From Amphibalanus amphitrite (Eukaryota > Arthropoda > Thecostraca > Balanomorpha > Balanidae), in contig NW_024883389.1 in the NCBI RefSeq assembly GCF_019059575.1, forward strand, positions 1-64,000: DNA of 64,000 nt, read 5' to 3'. The notes beneath the pieces were generated by a model. It was not told the DNA's origin, searched no databases, and saw only the letters and a list, made by a program, of their open reading frames with translations. Numbering within the stretch: position 1 is the first letter of the stretch; each line of letters opens with the position of its first letter. Positions 1 to 12,090 of the stretch are shown here, in pieces. Position numbers and translations under genes: made by a program.

Positions 1-235
<235 letters not shown>

Positions 236-669
236 AAAGGGATAAGGACGGGAGGAGAGAAAAGAGAGACAGAAAAGGAAAACTAGAAAGGGTAAAATGA
301 GAGAGGGTAATGGGTAAATCAGTGAGAGGGAGCGAGAGAGAAAACATTTAGTTGTGTCAGCTTGTTTCGTATGTAAAATGTAAATTTGCTTTCCATCATT
401 TCAGCTTCGGATTGGAAATTAAATCTTAGCATCCTTATGATAAACCCACGCTGATGGGATGGGGACGTTTTTATGGTCGTCGTTGGGAGCTCGGCACTAA
501 TGAGGATGATGTTGAGGGTTTCGCAAATATTTCATAAAAGAGATATTTTTTTTGCATCACCTAATAAACATTTTTTTACGTTTGCTATGAAAATGTTAGG
601 CCCAGTTCCTTCAAGATCAGGTCCACGACTCCACAGCTTACAACAGGAGCTAGCTAACATAACAATTCA
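236..669. other. Unassigned sequence, no gene seen
   Basis: Purine-rich edge of the microsatellite followed by AT-rich single-copy-looking DNA. The only open frame (473-742, 89 codons) has no recognisable domain and runs into the repeat element that starts at about 670, so I do not call it a gene. Confidence 0.5.
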
Positions 670-1682
670 CCCGCGCCGTGTTGGTGGCATGAACTTTCCG
701 TCGAGTGCTGGGGGGAGGGGGGTTTCACGCCCCTCCGTCTAACTCGGCTCCTGGGCCACGTAGCGACGCGGGGTAAGCGGCAATCGATAGAGCGTCAAAA
801 ATAAGAAGGAAAACACTCGGTCATTTTAAGGTCAGGACAAAGGTCAGGTCACCAGAGCTCATCAAAGGTCAAATTTTGTCGATTTCAACGATTTTAAACA
901 TCCGACGGCTAACTCTGGAACCAATAGAGCTACAGCGCCGTGGAAAAGCGCATTCGATAGCTCTTTTAACGCTCTTTCGCCAACATGTCCTCAAATTTGA
1001 CCTCAGGTCAACGGTTTAGCCCCCAGAGGGCACCGCTCTGATTGACCTCAAATTTGACCTCAGATCAACGGATCAACGGTCAGATCAGCGGTGAAAACAC
1101 GGCCCCCGTGTTTTCACCGCTCTAGCACGTCTCTGTCAAATCAAAAGTTATAATAAAAAACTGCTGAAGACCTTTCATGACCTGAGATGACCTCAGGCAC
1201 ACAAAAAGGGGCACAGGTGCAATTTTCCGATTCAGAGTGTCATGTTTACATATGAACCGATGTTTGAGAGGGTGTAGAACGACATTCGGCCAAAAGAGGC
1301 TCATTTCAATTTTCTCCCATTGACTTATATGGAGCAGTCGCAAAATTGACCAGACCTTAGGTCACAACTCACAGATATAAAAAAAAAATCCGAGATATCC
1401 ATTTTATACATACTGTTACCCTAAGCAAGTACTGAAAGTTTCAAAGTGATCGCTCAGTCGGTGTAGCTACAGCGAGCTTTCTAACTTTTTCTGAGGTAAG
1501 GTCACTTGACGTTACATGGTGACCTGACCTTGAATGACCGGGATCTGAAATTTTAATAGCATGTGCGAAAAAGATGTCGGAACGGGTGTATCTAAAACAG
1601 CGGCGCTACGCGTCGCCGTTTTTGAGATATTCGCGAAAAACCTAGGGGACGTAAAAACGCCCCCCCCCCAGGACGGCGCGGA
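670..1682 (+). mobile_element. AGGTCA/TTAA element, subfamily A (older copy)
   Basis: The left end reads TTCA then CCCGCGCC and a G-rich/C-rich inverted motif. This is followed by the subfamily A signature CTCCTGGGCCACGTAGCGA, runs of AGGTCA/TGACCT, and a right end with a C run and GGCGCGG. The flanking TTAA has decayed to TTCA and TCAA, so this is an older copy. It has no coding capacity. It aligns by eye with the copies at 8936-10094 and 50845-51787. Confidence 0.7.
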
Positions 1683-2015
1683 TCAAACGGCCCCTGAGTC
1701 CTCGGGATGGTGCCCCTGAGACCTTAGGATGGTGCCCCTGAGACTTCGAGATGGTGCCCCCTCAGACCCGGGAGAGTGCTCCTTCAGACCTCGGATTTCG
1801 GAAAAGTGCCCCTGGAAACTTGGAATGATGCCCCGGAGACCTCGGGATGGTGCCCCCAGACCTCGCGATGGTGCCGCCGGAGACCTTGGGATGGCGCCCC
1901 GGACCCTCGAGATGGTGCCCTCTCCGACCTTGGGATGGTGCCTGCGGAGAACTCGGGATAGTGCCCCCTGAGAACTCGAGACGGTGCCCCCGCGGACGTC
2001 GGGATGGAAATAGAT
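1683..2015. repeat. Degenerate minisatellite, about 22-24 bp unit
   Basis: About 13 imperfect units of the form GATGGTGCCCCNGAGACCTCG. Several overlapping open frames on both strands (e.g. 1683-2048 minus) are products of the repeat and are not proposed as genes. Confidence 0.8.
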
Positions 2016-2489
2016 GGACAATATTGAACTAAAAACTAAAAAACTCAACTCAACTAAAAAAAAAACGAAGTGAGGGACAGAAATGGGCCTCCGGGAGACC
2101 CCGAAAACGGTACCCTATTCCGATAGACCTTCTGGATGGTGCCCCCTTAGGAGACCTCTGGGTTAAAGCTCCCGTCGGTGACCTCCGTGATGAATTAAAA
2201 AAAGCTTCGTGATGGGCCCCCGGGAGGCCCAAGGGGAGGGGGAGAGTGGCCCCATGCCCTCCCTCTGGATCCGCCACTGAAATGATCTGACCCAAGATCT
2301 TACCTAAAACGACCAAAAGCCTTCCTTCATTGTCCGGAAACCGCTGACAGTTGATAGCTCCATGACACTAGAGCCGTGCATAAGGAGGCGTGAAAACACT
2401 CCTCATCTCGATCTTTTACGAGAGGACCATGTCATGGCGTGGGAAAGGTGTTCTAAAAATAGATGACACTGTATGAATGAGTAAATAAT
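2016..2489. other. Unassigned sequence, no gene seen
   Basis: Poly-A-rich and G/C-rich patches with no convincing gene. The phrase GATCCGCCACTGAAATG near 2270 resembles the GATCCGCCACTGG near 54256, suggesting another dispersed repeat that I cannot delimit. Confidence 0.4.
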
Positions 2490-3702
2490 TCGCGCCCCGT
2501 TGGGCTATTTATTGGCGGACCCTACCACCTGATGAGTGATGGGGTGGTGCAGCCGTTTCGTCCTCCACCTGAGATCTCGGAAAGTTACCGACCGATTTTG
2601 AAAATTCGAAGAACGTTCGATAGCCCCACCAGGGGCTATCGAACCTTGTCACCAGGTTTCGTTGATCTAGGTGCAACCCATGACGTCACAAGTCCGGTCA
2701 AAGGCTGCATTTTTTCACCGATTTAGTCTAAGGAATGCGTAAGCGTTACAATCCGTTAACACATCAAATAAAAGGCGCATCACATCAAATAAATATCGAA
2801 AAACATCGATGGAGCGTGGTTGCCCAATACATATGTTGCCTAAAGAGGTCACTGATGCCAGGTCAGGTCAAAGAGGTCAGGTCACTAAGGGTCACAATAT
2901 GAACCCAACTATGCTAATTGCTAGGGTCGCGTGATACATGTTTTATGGTCAATTTTACAATTGATTTTCAATGGTGTGGGCTAGACGGCCATTGGGGCCG
3001 GTTTAGATTACGTTCTGGTGGAGGTCAGGTCAAGGTCAGGTCAAAAAAGGTTAAATTGCAGAGTTGATATTTTGCATAAAAGGGGTATCTATTCGATGCA
3101 GCTCATCACGGGAAATCCAATGATGGTCTTTGGCTTACTCTGTGTGTTCTGTGACGGCTAAAAATTGAGTTTGAAATTTTTACGTAATACATTTTGAGTA
3201 GTGTTTTTTTTTGCCAAAACTTTGCTAAAAATGGAGCTGTCGAGTTTAAGTTTGGCATATCTAGAGCAGATAGTTCTATAACATATATTCCAGCTTTAAT
3301 TTTGAATGTTGTTGGTATTTTCGGGGTGTTATAGTTCTGTAGTTTTGATGGTCGAAATCAATTTTTGTTTAGAAATCAGAGTTGGCAGTTTTGTAGCGCT
3401 GTTTATTTTACATCTTTTTATCTTGAATACCTATTTTTTGTTATCTTCAAAACTGTAAGCGTGACAGCTCTTCCCGCTAAACCTTTTATTGGGTCGAAAA
3501 TGACAGCACATGACGTCACTCTGACGTCATTTGTGACTAACCTTTCATAAGAGCTCTGGAAAAATTTGGTCACAAGGTGTAAAATGATGCCCGGAGGGGT
3601 CTTGAAAGTTTGGTGGCGACCTACGCTATACTTTAGGAGACATCGACTGAAAAGGAGAGGGGGCTGTTTCGCGCCCCCGTCCCCTCAACGGGGCTCGAGG
3701 CT
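2490..3702 (+). mobile_element. AGGTCA/TTAA element, subfamily B (older copy)
   Basis: Begins with CGCGCCCCGTTGGGCTAT and GGCGGACCCTACCACC, like the copy at 7769. It contains AGGTCA runs near 2860-2890 and 3020-3045 and the subfamily B landmark GTTTTTTCGCTATAACTT in diverged form. It ends near 3700 with the GGGGGCTGTTTCG motif also found at the right end of the 7769 copy. There is no TTAA at either end now. No transposase frame. Confidence 0.7.
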
Positions 3703-4959
3703 TTCAGTTGTTGCTCTCACATAACTCTTGGTTATATTACCACGTAGTGGAATTGCAAGCTTGGCAATATAAGCTTCCTGCCAGCTCCGGACCCGAGTTT
3801 AAGCAGGCTGAATTTTAACATTTGACTTTAAATTTTTACCGTTGAGCTTTTTAGAAGTTGTATGAACTGTTCAGCTCCTTTTTTGGTCCATCACAGCGGG
3901 CTTGTATGTCATTTGTCAATCAAAACCGAATTAAAAACTTTTTATTAGGTCTGGTTATCTCGCCAACTTCTTAACTGAATCGTTTGGTAGCTTTTGATTG
4001 GGCACTGCCCACGTTATCTGTCAAACTTTTCGTATAAACGAGAAGAGGCTGCTGACATCGTTTGTCGCGGTTAGATAATACCAATCCACGTCTCAGTGTG
4101 GCTGCTCGATCGCACTTTCCCTGGCCCACCTCTCCTACCAGGCTAGGCTTTGCCCGGCACAGCCGTCGCCTCAGTGCCTCGGGCGGTGACCCGTTCAAAG
4201 GGGCTCACAATTCGTATGGTGCCGTGGCTCTCAAACCAACACAGAACAGTGAAACGCTTAGGCTTACCTTCCATATAAGGCGAACGGCTGATTCTGGCGC
4301 CGGGGCTTCATTCATGCTAAAGCGCCCAATCACAGCGCCGCATTTCAGTTAGTGTCGGGCGCAAAAGCTACTATGCTCCGCCCCTCCATCACGTGACCCT
4401 GCCCTCACGTGGCCTCAGTCACGTGGTGTTTCCACTTCTTGGCGCATGGCGGCGCTAGTCTCGCAAGGGCGGTGGTAGCTTGCTCCCCCGCCGTCCGGGG
4501 GTGATGGGTAGCAAGTGCTGGTGACTGTACCTGTTCATTATACCTATGTGTTATACCTACATACATAAATATATATTGCATGCATAAACGTATAAATACA
4601 TACAGATACATTTACTCAGATACACACCATGAGCAATCACGTGACGTCTGACCTGTATCGTCGGCCTTGAGCCTGACCCGGCCCAGGGCGGCCTTCACTT
4701 GTGACGTCATAGTAAACAGGTTCACCAGGTGTTTTAGCACGTCCACCAGCTGAAAAAAAAAGCCGCCCGGCGGATACACAGAATGATCACTGCAAGTGCA
4801 GTCTGCATGTGCGCACGTGCACTGTGTAATGCAAGACCGTGGCAAGACTAGGTAATCGTAGCACACGGAAATGAATCGCCCGCCTGTAAGCCAGGTTTCG
4901 ATGTTGCCCAGTATCCCCACTATCTACGTGTGATGACGATCATATATGTCTTACAGACC
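3703..4959. other. Unassigned sequence, no supported gene
   Basis: Mixed-composition DNA. Small open frames on both strands (3971-4198 minus, 4062-4352 plus, 4612-4920 minus) lack a recognisable domain or a splice context I could chain. I leave the stretch unannotated. Confidence 0.4.
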
Positions 4960-5435
4960 GTACCGTATGAAAAGTCCGTCCGTTTGCAAAGGGCCTGGCC
5001 CAGTCAGGCCGTTTGAAGGCGGCCTGAAAACATTAGCCGTTTGCAAACCGCCTGAAATATGAGCCCGTTTGGAAACGGCCTAGGCAGTTTGGAAACGGCC
5101 TAGTCAGATTTCAAACGGCCTGGCGAAGTACAACTATCTCAGAAGATATCTTAATGGATCCAGATTGGTCGATGATCGGGTTTGCGGAAGGACTTGTCTA
5201 CGTCGAATGTTTTCTACCTTTGCCATACGGCCTAGCCCTAGGCGATTTCCAAACGGCCTGGAATTTCAGGCAGCTTGCAAACAGCCTGGAACTTCAGACC
5301 ATTTTCAAAGGGCCTGACTTTTCAGTCCGTTTGCAAACTGACTGGGCAGCCCAGGCCGCTTGCAAACGGTCTGACTTGAGCCAGGCCGTTTGCAAACGGA
5401 CGGAATTTTCATACGGCCTGTAACATATGTACGGC
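4960..5435. repeat. Cluster of palindromic CCGTTTGCAAACGG motifs
   Basis: About 15 copies of a palindromic core, GGCCGTTTGCAAACGGCC and close variants, are irregularly spaced over 470 bp. Variants replace the central GC with GG (TTTGGAAA) or change flanking bases. The spacing is not a fixed tandem period, so this is a cluster of short palindromes rather than a minisatellite. Confidence 0.75.
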
Positions 5436-5820
5436 TCTCGCGAGGTTAAGCGGTAGGCTTTGCACTTTTACATTTCCGGTTATATCTCAGAAACTAATCG
5501 TTCTACGATGAAGCCCTTTTACACGATCATGGCCGGCTTGTGAGCCAATAAGTCGATCGCATCTTCAATAGCCTGAAGTACATACACTAAATTTTCTAGG
5601 TGCAAAACCTACCGCTAAAACCCGCAAGACCTACGAAAAAAATTGAGTTTGTGATTGAAAGGACGGCGCTGTCTGACGCATGTAGACTAGAGCGCTCGAA
5701 CGGTTGCCGAGATATGAAGCTGCGAAGTGTCGCGTTGCCGCTCCTACCGATATTCCGCCTCAAACTGCTGACTGCAGACCTTACCTCAGCTTCTTCTGCT
5801 GCGTCGTCCGTCACCTCAGA

Positions 5821-5940
5821 GTCACGTGACCGGCTCAGTGGGCTGTCCACGGCATCACGTGACCGGCTGGCTGAACCGTCTGCGGTGTCACGTGACCGGC
5901 TCAGCGGCCCGTCGGCGGTGTCACGTGACCGGCCGTCCCT
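5821..5940. repeat. 33-bp tandem repeat with GTCACGTGAC palindrome
   Basis: Four units of 33 bp carry the palindromic E-box core TCACGTGAC at 5821, 5854, 5887 and 5920. The unit length keeps an open frame (5600-6151, plus) reading SRDRLSGPSAV-type repeats. Sequence upstream of the repeat resembles dispersed-repeat DNA, so I do not call that frame a gene. Confidence 0.85.
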
Positions 5941-6280
5941 GCGGCCCAGCGGCGGGTCAGCGGTGGTCAGCGGGCCTCAGCTCCAGGCTGCGGCAGCGCG
6001 GTCGGGCCGCGCCAAGGCCCGATTCGAGTATACCGGCCGCGACCACACTGCACTGGCGCTGAGAAACTCCGCGAGTCGTTCCGCTGAGCATCGTTTGTGG
6101 CAGGTGACTCAAAATGAGCTAAACCTCAGCCTGGAGCCAGCTCCACTCTAGCCGGTACATTGCTTTACCATACAGAAAAACAAAAACGGACGACTTTAAA
6201 TGATACATTTTGGTGAAAGGATGAAGGGAAATACAAGGATCAAACAATCCACTCATGGCCTATTATCCATCCATGATTAA
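5941..6280. other. Unassigned sequence between repeats
   Basis: GC-rich then AT-rich DNA with no recognisable gene. It ends at the TTAA (6277-6280) that borders the next element. Confidence 0.4.
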
Positions 6281-6580
6281 CCTGCGCCCCGCTGGGGGTC
6301 CTGGTTTTCCACGCCCTGCTGGGAGGAGGGGTTGAATCCCCCTTCTAACTCAGCTCCTGGGCCACGTAGCGATACGCGGAAGGCGGCGCTCGAAAGAGCG
6401 CCAAAAATAATGATGAAAACACTTCGGTGACTTATTTGATCAGGTCACTAGAGATCATTGAAGGCAAAATTTCGCCGATTTCAAGTCAAATGTTGACAAT
6501 TTCTAAGAAGCGACTAGCCAGCGCATAACTCAGAAACCAATACAGCAACAACGCCGCGGAAAAGCTCATTTGTAGCCCTA
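6281..6580 (+). mobile_element. Left part of a split subfamily A element
   Basis: Starts after TTAA (6277-6280) with CCTGCGCCCCGCTGGG and the subfamily A signature CTCCTGGGCCACGTAGCGA. It breaks off at 6580 in ...GTAGCCCTA, where uninterrupted copies continue TTAACGCT. The continuation is found at 10095, after three inserted elements. Confidence 0.8.
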
Positions 6581-7764
6581 CCCGCGCCGGGCCGGGGGGG
6601 GGGGGGGTTGAACACCCCCACTGTGGTTTTTCGCAGATACCTCAAAAAACGGCGGCGGCGGCAAAAAACCGCCGTTTTTGGCCCAACTGTTTGTGCATCT
6701 TTTGCGCACATGTTGTGAAAATTTTAGACCCAGGTCACCTTAGGTCAGGTCACCAGGTCACGCCAAGTGACCTCACCTCAGAAAAAAATAAGAACGCTCG
6801 TCATAGCTACACCGACTGAACGATTGCCTTGAAACTTTTAGTGATTGATAAGAGCAACACTATCTATAAAATGTTTATCTTGGAATTTTGATATCGGTGA
6901 CCTAAGGTCAGGTCAATTTGCGGCCTCTCCATTATAAGTCAATGGGAGAAAATTGAAAAGCGTCTGTTTCGCACGAACGCTATTCTAGACACTCTCAAAC
7001 ATCGAGATGTAAGTCAAACTGACACACTGAATCGGAAAATGGCAACTGTGACCCCTCGTTATGTCCCCGAGGTCATCTAAGGTCACGAACAAAATCTAAC
7101 AGTTTTTCGCTAATAACTTCTGATAGAGGCGTGCTAGAGCGCTGCAAACGCCTTAGATGTGTTCGGCTCGACGTTGCGGATTGACTGATATGCAACATGA
7201 CCTTTTCCGGTCAGGTCATGACCTTGACCTGAGGTCAAATTTTCAAGTTGATCTTTCAAGGTCAAATTATAGTTCATTCGACGCGTCTCGACGAGAGGAA
7301 CACGATGCTGGCAAACGTAATGTCATGACTCTTTTGAGTCAAAAGTTATTGCCGAAAAATAACACGTTTCGTAAAAACGGCTATTTTTGGAGTTTTTGCC
7401 CTCTGGAGGCTAAACCGTTGACCTGAGGTCAAATCTGACAACATTTTCAGAAAGGTCTGTAGAAGGGCTATCGAATGCGTTTTTTTCGCGGCGCTCTAGC
7501 TTTATCGGTTCCTGAGATAGCCGTTGGCAGTTTCCAAAATGTTGAAATAGTCAACATTTTACCTTTGGTGACCTCTAGTGACCTGACCTTTGACCTTACC
7601 TAAGAAATGACAAAAGTATTTTCGTCATTATTTTGGACGTTCTTTCGATTGTTGCTTACTGCATGTCGATACGTGGCCCAGGAGCAGCCGAGTTAGAAGG
7701 GGGGGGGGGGTGTTCACACGACCCCGTCCCGGTGCGAAATCACAGGGCACCGGCCCGGCGCGGG
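6581..7764 (-). mobile_element. AGGTCA/TTAA element, subfamily A, inverted
   Basis: Starts CCCGCGCCGGGCCGG and ends CCGGCCCGGCGCGGG followed by TTAT (7765-7768). The subfamily A landmark CACGTAGCGA appears reversed near 7670, so the copy is inverted relative to its neighbours. It contains a GGCGGCGGCGGC hairpin region near 6650 and several AGGTCA/TGACCT clusters. No coding capacity. Confidence 0.8.
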
Positions 7765-7768
7765 TTAT

Positions 7769-8931
7769 CCCGCGCCCCGTAGGGCTACCGGCGGACCCTA
7801 CCACCCGTAGGGGGGGGGGGCGTTTCGGCCCCCCCTAACATATCGGAAATTTACCAGCCGATTTTCAAAATTCAAACGGCGTTCGATAACCCCACAGCGG
7901 AACTACCTTGTGACAAAATTTCATTGGCCTAGGTCAAACCGATGACGTCACAGGTCAGGTCAAAGGTCAGATTTTCACCGCTCACAGGCATTTCAAGAAA
8001 TGTGCTGTGAAATCGAGTAAATTGGTAAGTTATTGAAAACCATGGATGGTACATTGTTCGTCAAACACATATTTCGCTATCTGAGGTCACTGACACCAGG
8101 TCAGGTCACAGAGGTCAGGTCACTAGGGGGCACAATATGAAAGTGTTGTGTGATACATGTTTTATGGTCCATTTTATATGACAAATGCGATTATGTGGGT
8201 CAGGCAGCCTTTGTGACCAGCTTAGGTCACGTTTTGGTGAGGGTCAGGTCAAGGTCAGGTCAAATTAGGTCTAATTTCAAAGTTGATATTTTGAATAAAA
8301 GTGGTATCCATTCGATGCAACTCGTCACGGGAAGTCCAATGGTGGTCTTTGTTTTGCTCTACGTGGTCTAGAATTGCCAAAAATTGAGTTTGAAATTTGA
8401 CGTCATCATTTTTAAACAGGTTTTTCGCTATTACTTGGCCAAAAAACGAGATATCGATCTGAAATTCGGTATGTAGATAGAGGATGGTAGGTGCTATCAC
8501 ATGTATACCGATTTTTTTCGAAACTCAAAAACTTTTTGGATTTGTTGTCAAATATATAAAAAATGCATTTTTGATTTGTGGGGGTCAAAACTCAAAAATT
8601 TCAAAAACCCAAGACTGTAGTTTTGTAGCCCTGTCAATTCTACACCTTTTATGTCTCGATCATTTTTCTGTATCTTCAAAGCTGTAGGTCTGACTGATCT
8701 TCTTGCGAAGGTCTTTTTTCGGTCGAAAATGGCAGAACATGACGTCGTTCTGACGTCATTTGTGGCCAACCTATTATAGCCTCTGGAACAAGTTTCTGTC
8801 ACAATGTGTAAAATTGATGCCCAGAGAGGTCCTGAAAGTTTGGTGGCGATACCTGCAGCCGTTTAGGAGATATTGACGGAAAAGGACAGGGGGCTGTTTC
8901 GACCCCGGGGGGTCCCCCCGGGGGGCGCGGG
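7769..8931 (+). mobile_element. AGGTCA/TTAA element, subfamily B
   Basis: A 1163-bp copy between TTAT (7765-7768) and TTAA (8932-8935). The left end is CCCGCGCCCCGTAGGGCT with a G-run/C-run hairpin. The right end is a C-run/G-run palindrome then GGGCGCGGG. It contains a perfect AGGTCA-A-AGGTCA direct repeat near 7955 and AGGTCAAGGTCAGGTCA near 8248. It shares its right TTAA with the next element. Confidence 0.85.
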
Positions 8932-8935
8932 TTAA

Positions 8936-10094
8936 CCCGCGCCTGGCTGGGGTCCTGGATTTCCACGCCCTGCTGGGGGGTGCTTGAACACCCCCCCCCC
9001 TTTGTAACTCAGCTCCTGGGCCACGTAGCGATACGCGGATGGCGGCGTTCAAAAAAGCGTTAAAAAAGGAGGAAATCGCTTCGTTCACTTTTTTTGGTCA
9101 GGTCAAAGGTCGGGTCACCAGAGGTCATTGACGGCCAAAATCCGCCGATTTGTAGGTCAGATGTCGACAATTTTCAACAAATCGACGCACAGCCCGGCAA
9201 CCAATAAAGCTACAGCGCCGCGGGAAAGCTCATTTGATAGCCCTATTAACGCTTTTTCTGAGTGATTCTCTCAGCTTTGACCTACCGTCAACGGTTTTGC
9301 CTGCAGGGGGCAAAAACTGCAAAAATAGCCGATCTTTTCGGAATCAGTTTTTCTGCATTACCTTCTGACTCAAACCTTGCACTAACTTTCTTTTACCAGC
9401 ATCGTGTTCCTCTCGTCAAGACGCGTCGAATGAATTATCAATTGACCTTGAAAGGTCAACTTGAAAGTTTGACCTCAGTCAAGGTCATGACCTGACCGGT
9501 AAGAGTCAAGCTTCATACCAGTTGATCCATATCGTCGAGTCAAATACAATAAAGGTGTTTTCATCGCTCTAGCATGCCTCTATCAAAAGCTACTCAAGAA
9601 AAACAGTCAGATACCATTGGTGGCCTAAGATGACCTCAGGGGCATACAAAGGGGTCACGGGTGCCATTTTCATACTCAGTGTGTCAAAGATTCAGTAATT
9701 CAGTATTTTAGAGTGTTATAATGACCTTCGTCTAATAAAGGCGACTTTCAATTTCCTCCCATTGACTTACAATGGGGAGGTCGCAAAATTGACCTAACCT
9801 TAGGTCATCGATATAAAAATTCCAAGATTAACATTTTGCACATAACGTCGCTCTTATCAATTTCTGAAAGTTTTAAAGCGATCGGTCACTCGGTTTAGCT
9901 TTGGCAGACATTGAAACTTTTTATGTAGTGAGGTCACTTGACCTGACCTGTTGACCTGACCTTCAGTGACCTGGGTCTGGAATTTTCACAACTTATGTAG
10001 AAAGGATGTATGATAAGGTGTACCAAAAACGGCGGCGCGAAATTCGCGAAAACCCGTAAGGGGGGTGTTCAAACACCCCCCAGCAGGGCGCGGG
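8936..10094 (+). mobile_element. AGGTCA/TTAA element, subfamily A (intact ends)
   Basis: A 1159-bp copy bounded by TTAA at 8932-8935 and 10095-10098, with CCCGCGCC and GGCGCGGG inverted ends. The terminal hairpins are GGGTGCTTGAACACCC on the left and GGGTGTTCAAACACCC on the right, inverted copies of each other with one mismatch. It carries no open frame of note, so it is non-autonomous. TTAA target sites are the hallmark of the piggyBac superfamily; the assignment is an inference. Confidence 0.85.
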
Positions 10095-10970
10095 TTAACG
10101 CTCTTCTGAATATTGTTCTCAGATTTGTCCTAGGGTCAACGGCTTTGCCTGCAGTGGCAAAAACTGCCAAAACTATAGTCGATTTATTGTGAACGGTTAT
10201 TCTTCAACAACTTTTGACTCAAGCCTTGCACGAGCTCACTTTTACGGGCATCGTGTTTCTCTCGTCAAGACGCATCGAATGAACTATAATTTGAAAGTTG
10301 AAAATTTGACCCCAGGTCAAGGTCATCACCTGACCGGGAAGGGTCATGTTGCATATCAGTCGATCTGTATCGTCAAGCTGAACACATCCAAGCCGTTTTC
10401 ATCGCTCTAGCATGCCTCTGTCAGAAGTAGTTCGCGAAAAAACTGTTAAATACCATTCGTGACCTGAGATGACCTCATGAGCATAAACAGGGGTTACGGA
10501 TACCATTTTCATGTTCATTGTGTGTTTAAGTTACTTGTTATTCAGTGTTTGGGAGTGTTCATATTGGCTTTTGTCCAAAAGAGGCGCATTTCAATTTTCT
10601 CCCATTGACTTTTTTAATGGAGAGGTCGCAAAATCGACCTAACCTTAGGTCATCGATATCAAAATTCTGAGAAATGCAATATGTACATACGATTGCTTTT
10701 AGCAATTGCTGAAAGTTTTAAATCGATCAGTCACTCGGTGTAGCTATGGCAGACATTGAAACTTTTTATGAGGTGAGGTCACTTCAAGTGACCTGGTGAC
10801 CTGACCTTGAATGACCTTGGCCTGAAATTTTCACAACACGTGTGGAATTAATGTATAATAAGGCGTGCCAAAAACGGCGGCGCTCCGTGCCGCCGTTTTT
10901 ATAGATATTAACGAAAAACCACTTGGGGAGTGTTCAACTGGTAAAAGTATACATAAAGTCCGAGGGACTG
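10095..10970 (+). mobile_element. Right part of the split subfamily A element
   Basis: Starts TTAACGCTCTTCTGAATATTG, which continues the subfamily A fragment ending at 6580. Runs through the AAACGGCGGCGCT...GCCGCCGTTTTT subterminal hairpin near 10870. The right terminus is degraded near 10945, before the TTAA at 10971. Confidence 0.8.
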
Positions 10971-10974
10971 TTAA

Positions 10975-12090
10975 CCCGCGCCCAGATGGGTTCTGCCGAG
11001 CAACGCGGTCTGATGGGGGGGGGGGCATTTTGTCTCCCCCCCTCAGATCTCGAGAACCACGCAACATAGCGACAAGCGGTAAACGGTGTTCGATAGCCCC
11101 AACGGGGAACTACCTTGTGACCCAGTTTCATTGACCTCGGTCAAACCGATGACGTCACAGGTCAGGTCAAAGATCGAATTTTCACCGTTTACAGGCATTT
11201 CAAGAAATGCGTTGTAAAATCGAGTAAAATGCATTTCATTGAAAATCATCGATGGGGAAGTGATCTTCAAACACATATTTTGCTATTTGAGGTCACTGAT
11301 ACCAGGTCAGGTCACAGAGGTCAGGTCACTGGGGGGGTCACAATATGAAAGTGTCGTGTGATGCATGTTTTATGGTCCATTTTACATGACAAATGCGATT
11401 ATGTGGGTTAGACAGACTTTAGGGCCAGCTTAGGTCACGTTTTGGTCAAGGTCAGGTCAAGGTCAGGTCAAGATCAGGTCAAATTAGGTCAAATTTCAAA
11501 ATTGATATTTTTGCATAAAATGGGTATCGATTCGATGCAGCTCGCCACGGGGAGTTCAATGGTGGTCTCCGTTTTGCGCTACGAGGTCTAGAATTGCTAA
11601 AAATGGAGTTGAAAAATTTGACGTCATCAATTTTTAACAGTTTTTTCGCTATAACTTCGCCAAAAAAGAGGTATCGATCTAAAATTTGGTATGTGTATCG
11701 AAGAGCGCAGGGACTACCACATATATTCCAGTTTTTCGAAATTCGAAAATTTTTTGGAAATTTTTTGAGTTTTTCTAAAAAAATCATTTTTTTTTATTTT
11801 TGGGGGTCAAAATCCCAAAATTTCGAAAATCCGAGATAGCAGTTTGGTAGCGCCGTCTTTTCTCTACACAACCACATAGAACTTTAAAATTACTTGCTAA
11901 CTGTAGAATTGGTGAGCGTTTCAAGATGTCATGTTTTTTGCTCATTTTTACTCGAACATGACCTCAGTTTGACCTCAATAACTCCTGACCTGGCCCGGTA
12001 AGGTACCCCAAAATTTGGTGGCGCTGCGCGCCGCTGTTTTCGCGCTATTTAAGAAAAACCACAGGGGGGGGGGCCAAAATGGCCCCCATC
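10975..12090 (+). mobile_element. AGGTCA/TTAA element, subfamily B
   Basis: Follows TTAA (10971-10974) with CCCGCGCCCAGATGGG and a G-run/C-run hairpin. It has AGGTCA arrays near 11155, 11300 and 11445-11495. It reaches GGGCCAAAATGGCCCCC at about 12085, where the expected GGCGCGGG-TTAA is absent. That end may be the one now found at 12579-12592, displaced by inserted DNA. Confidence 0.75.

Noticed and set aside
5600-6151. 183-codon frame with SRDRLSGPSAV repeats
   Set aside because: The repeat is a 33-bp E-box array, and the upstream half resembles dispersed non-coding repeat DNA.
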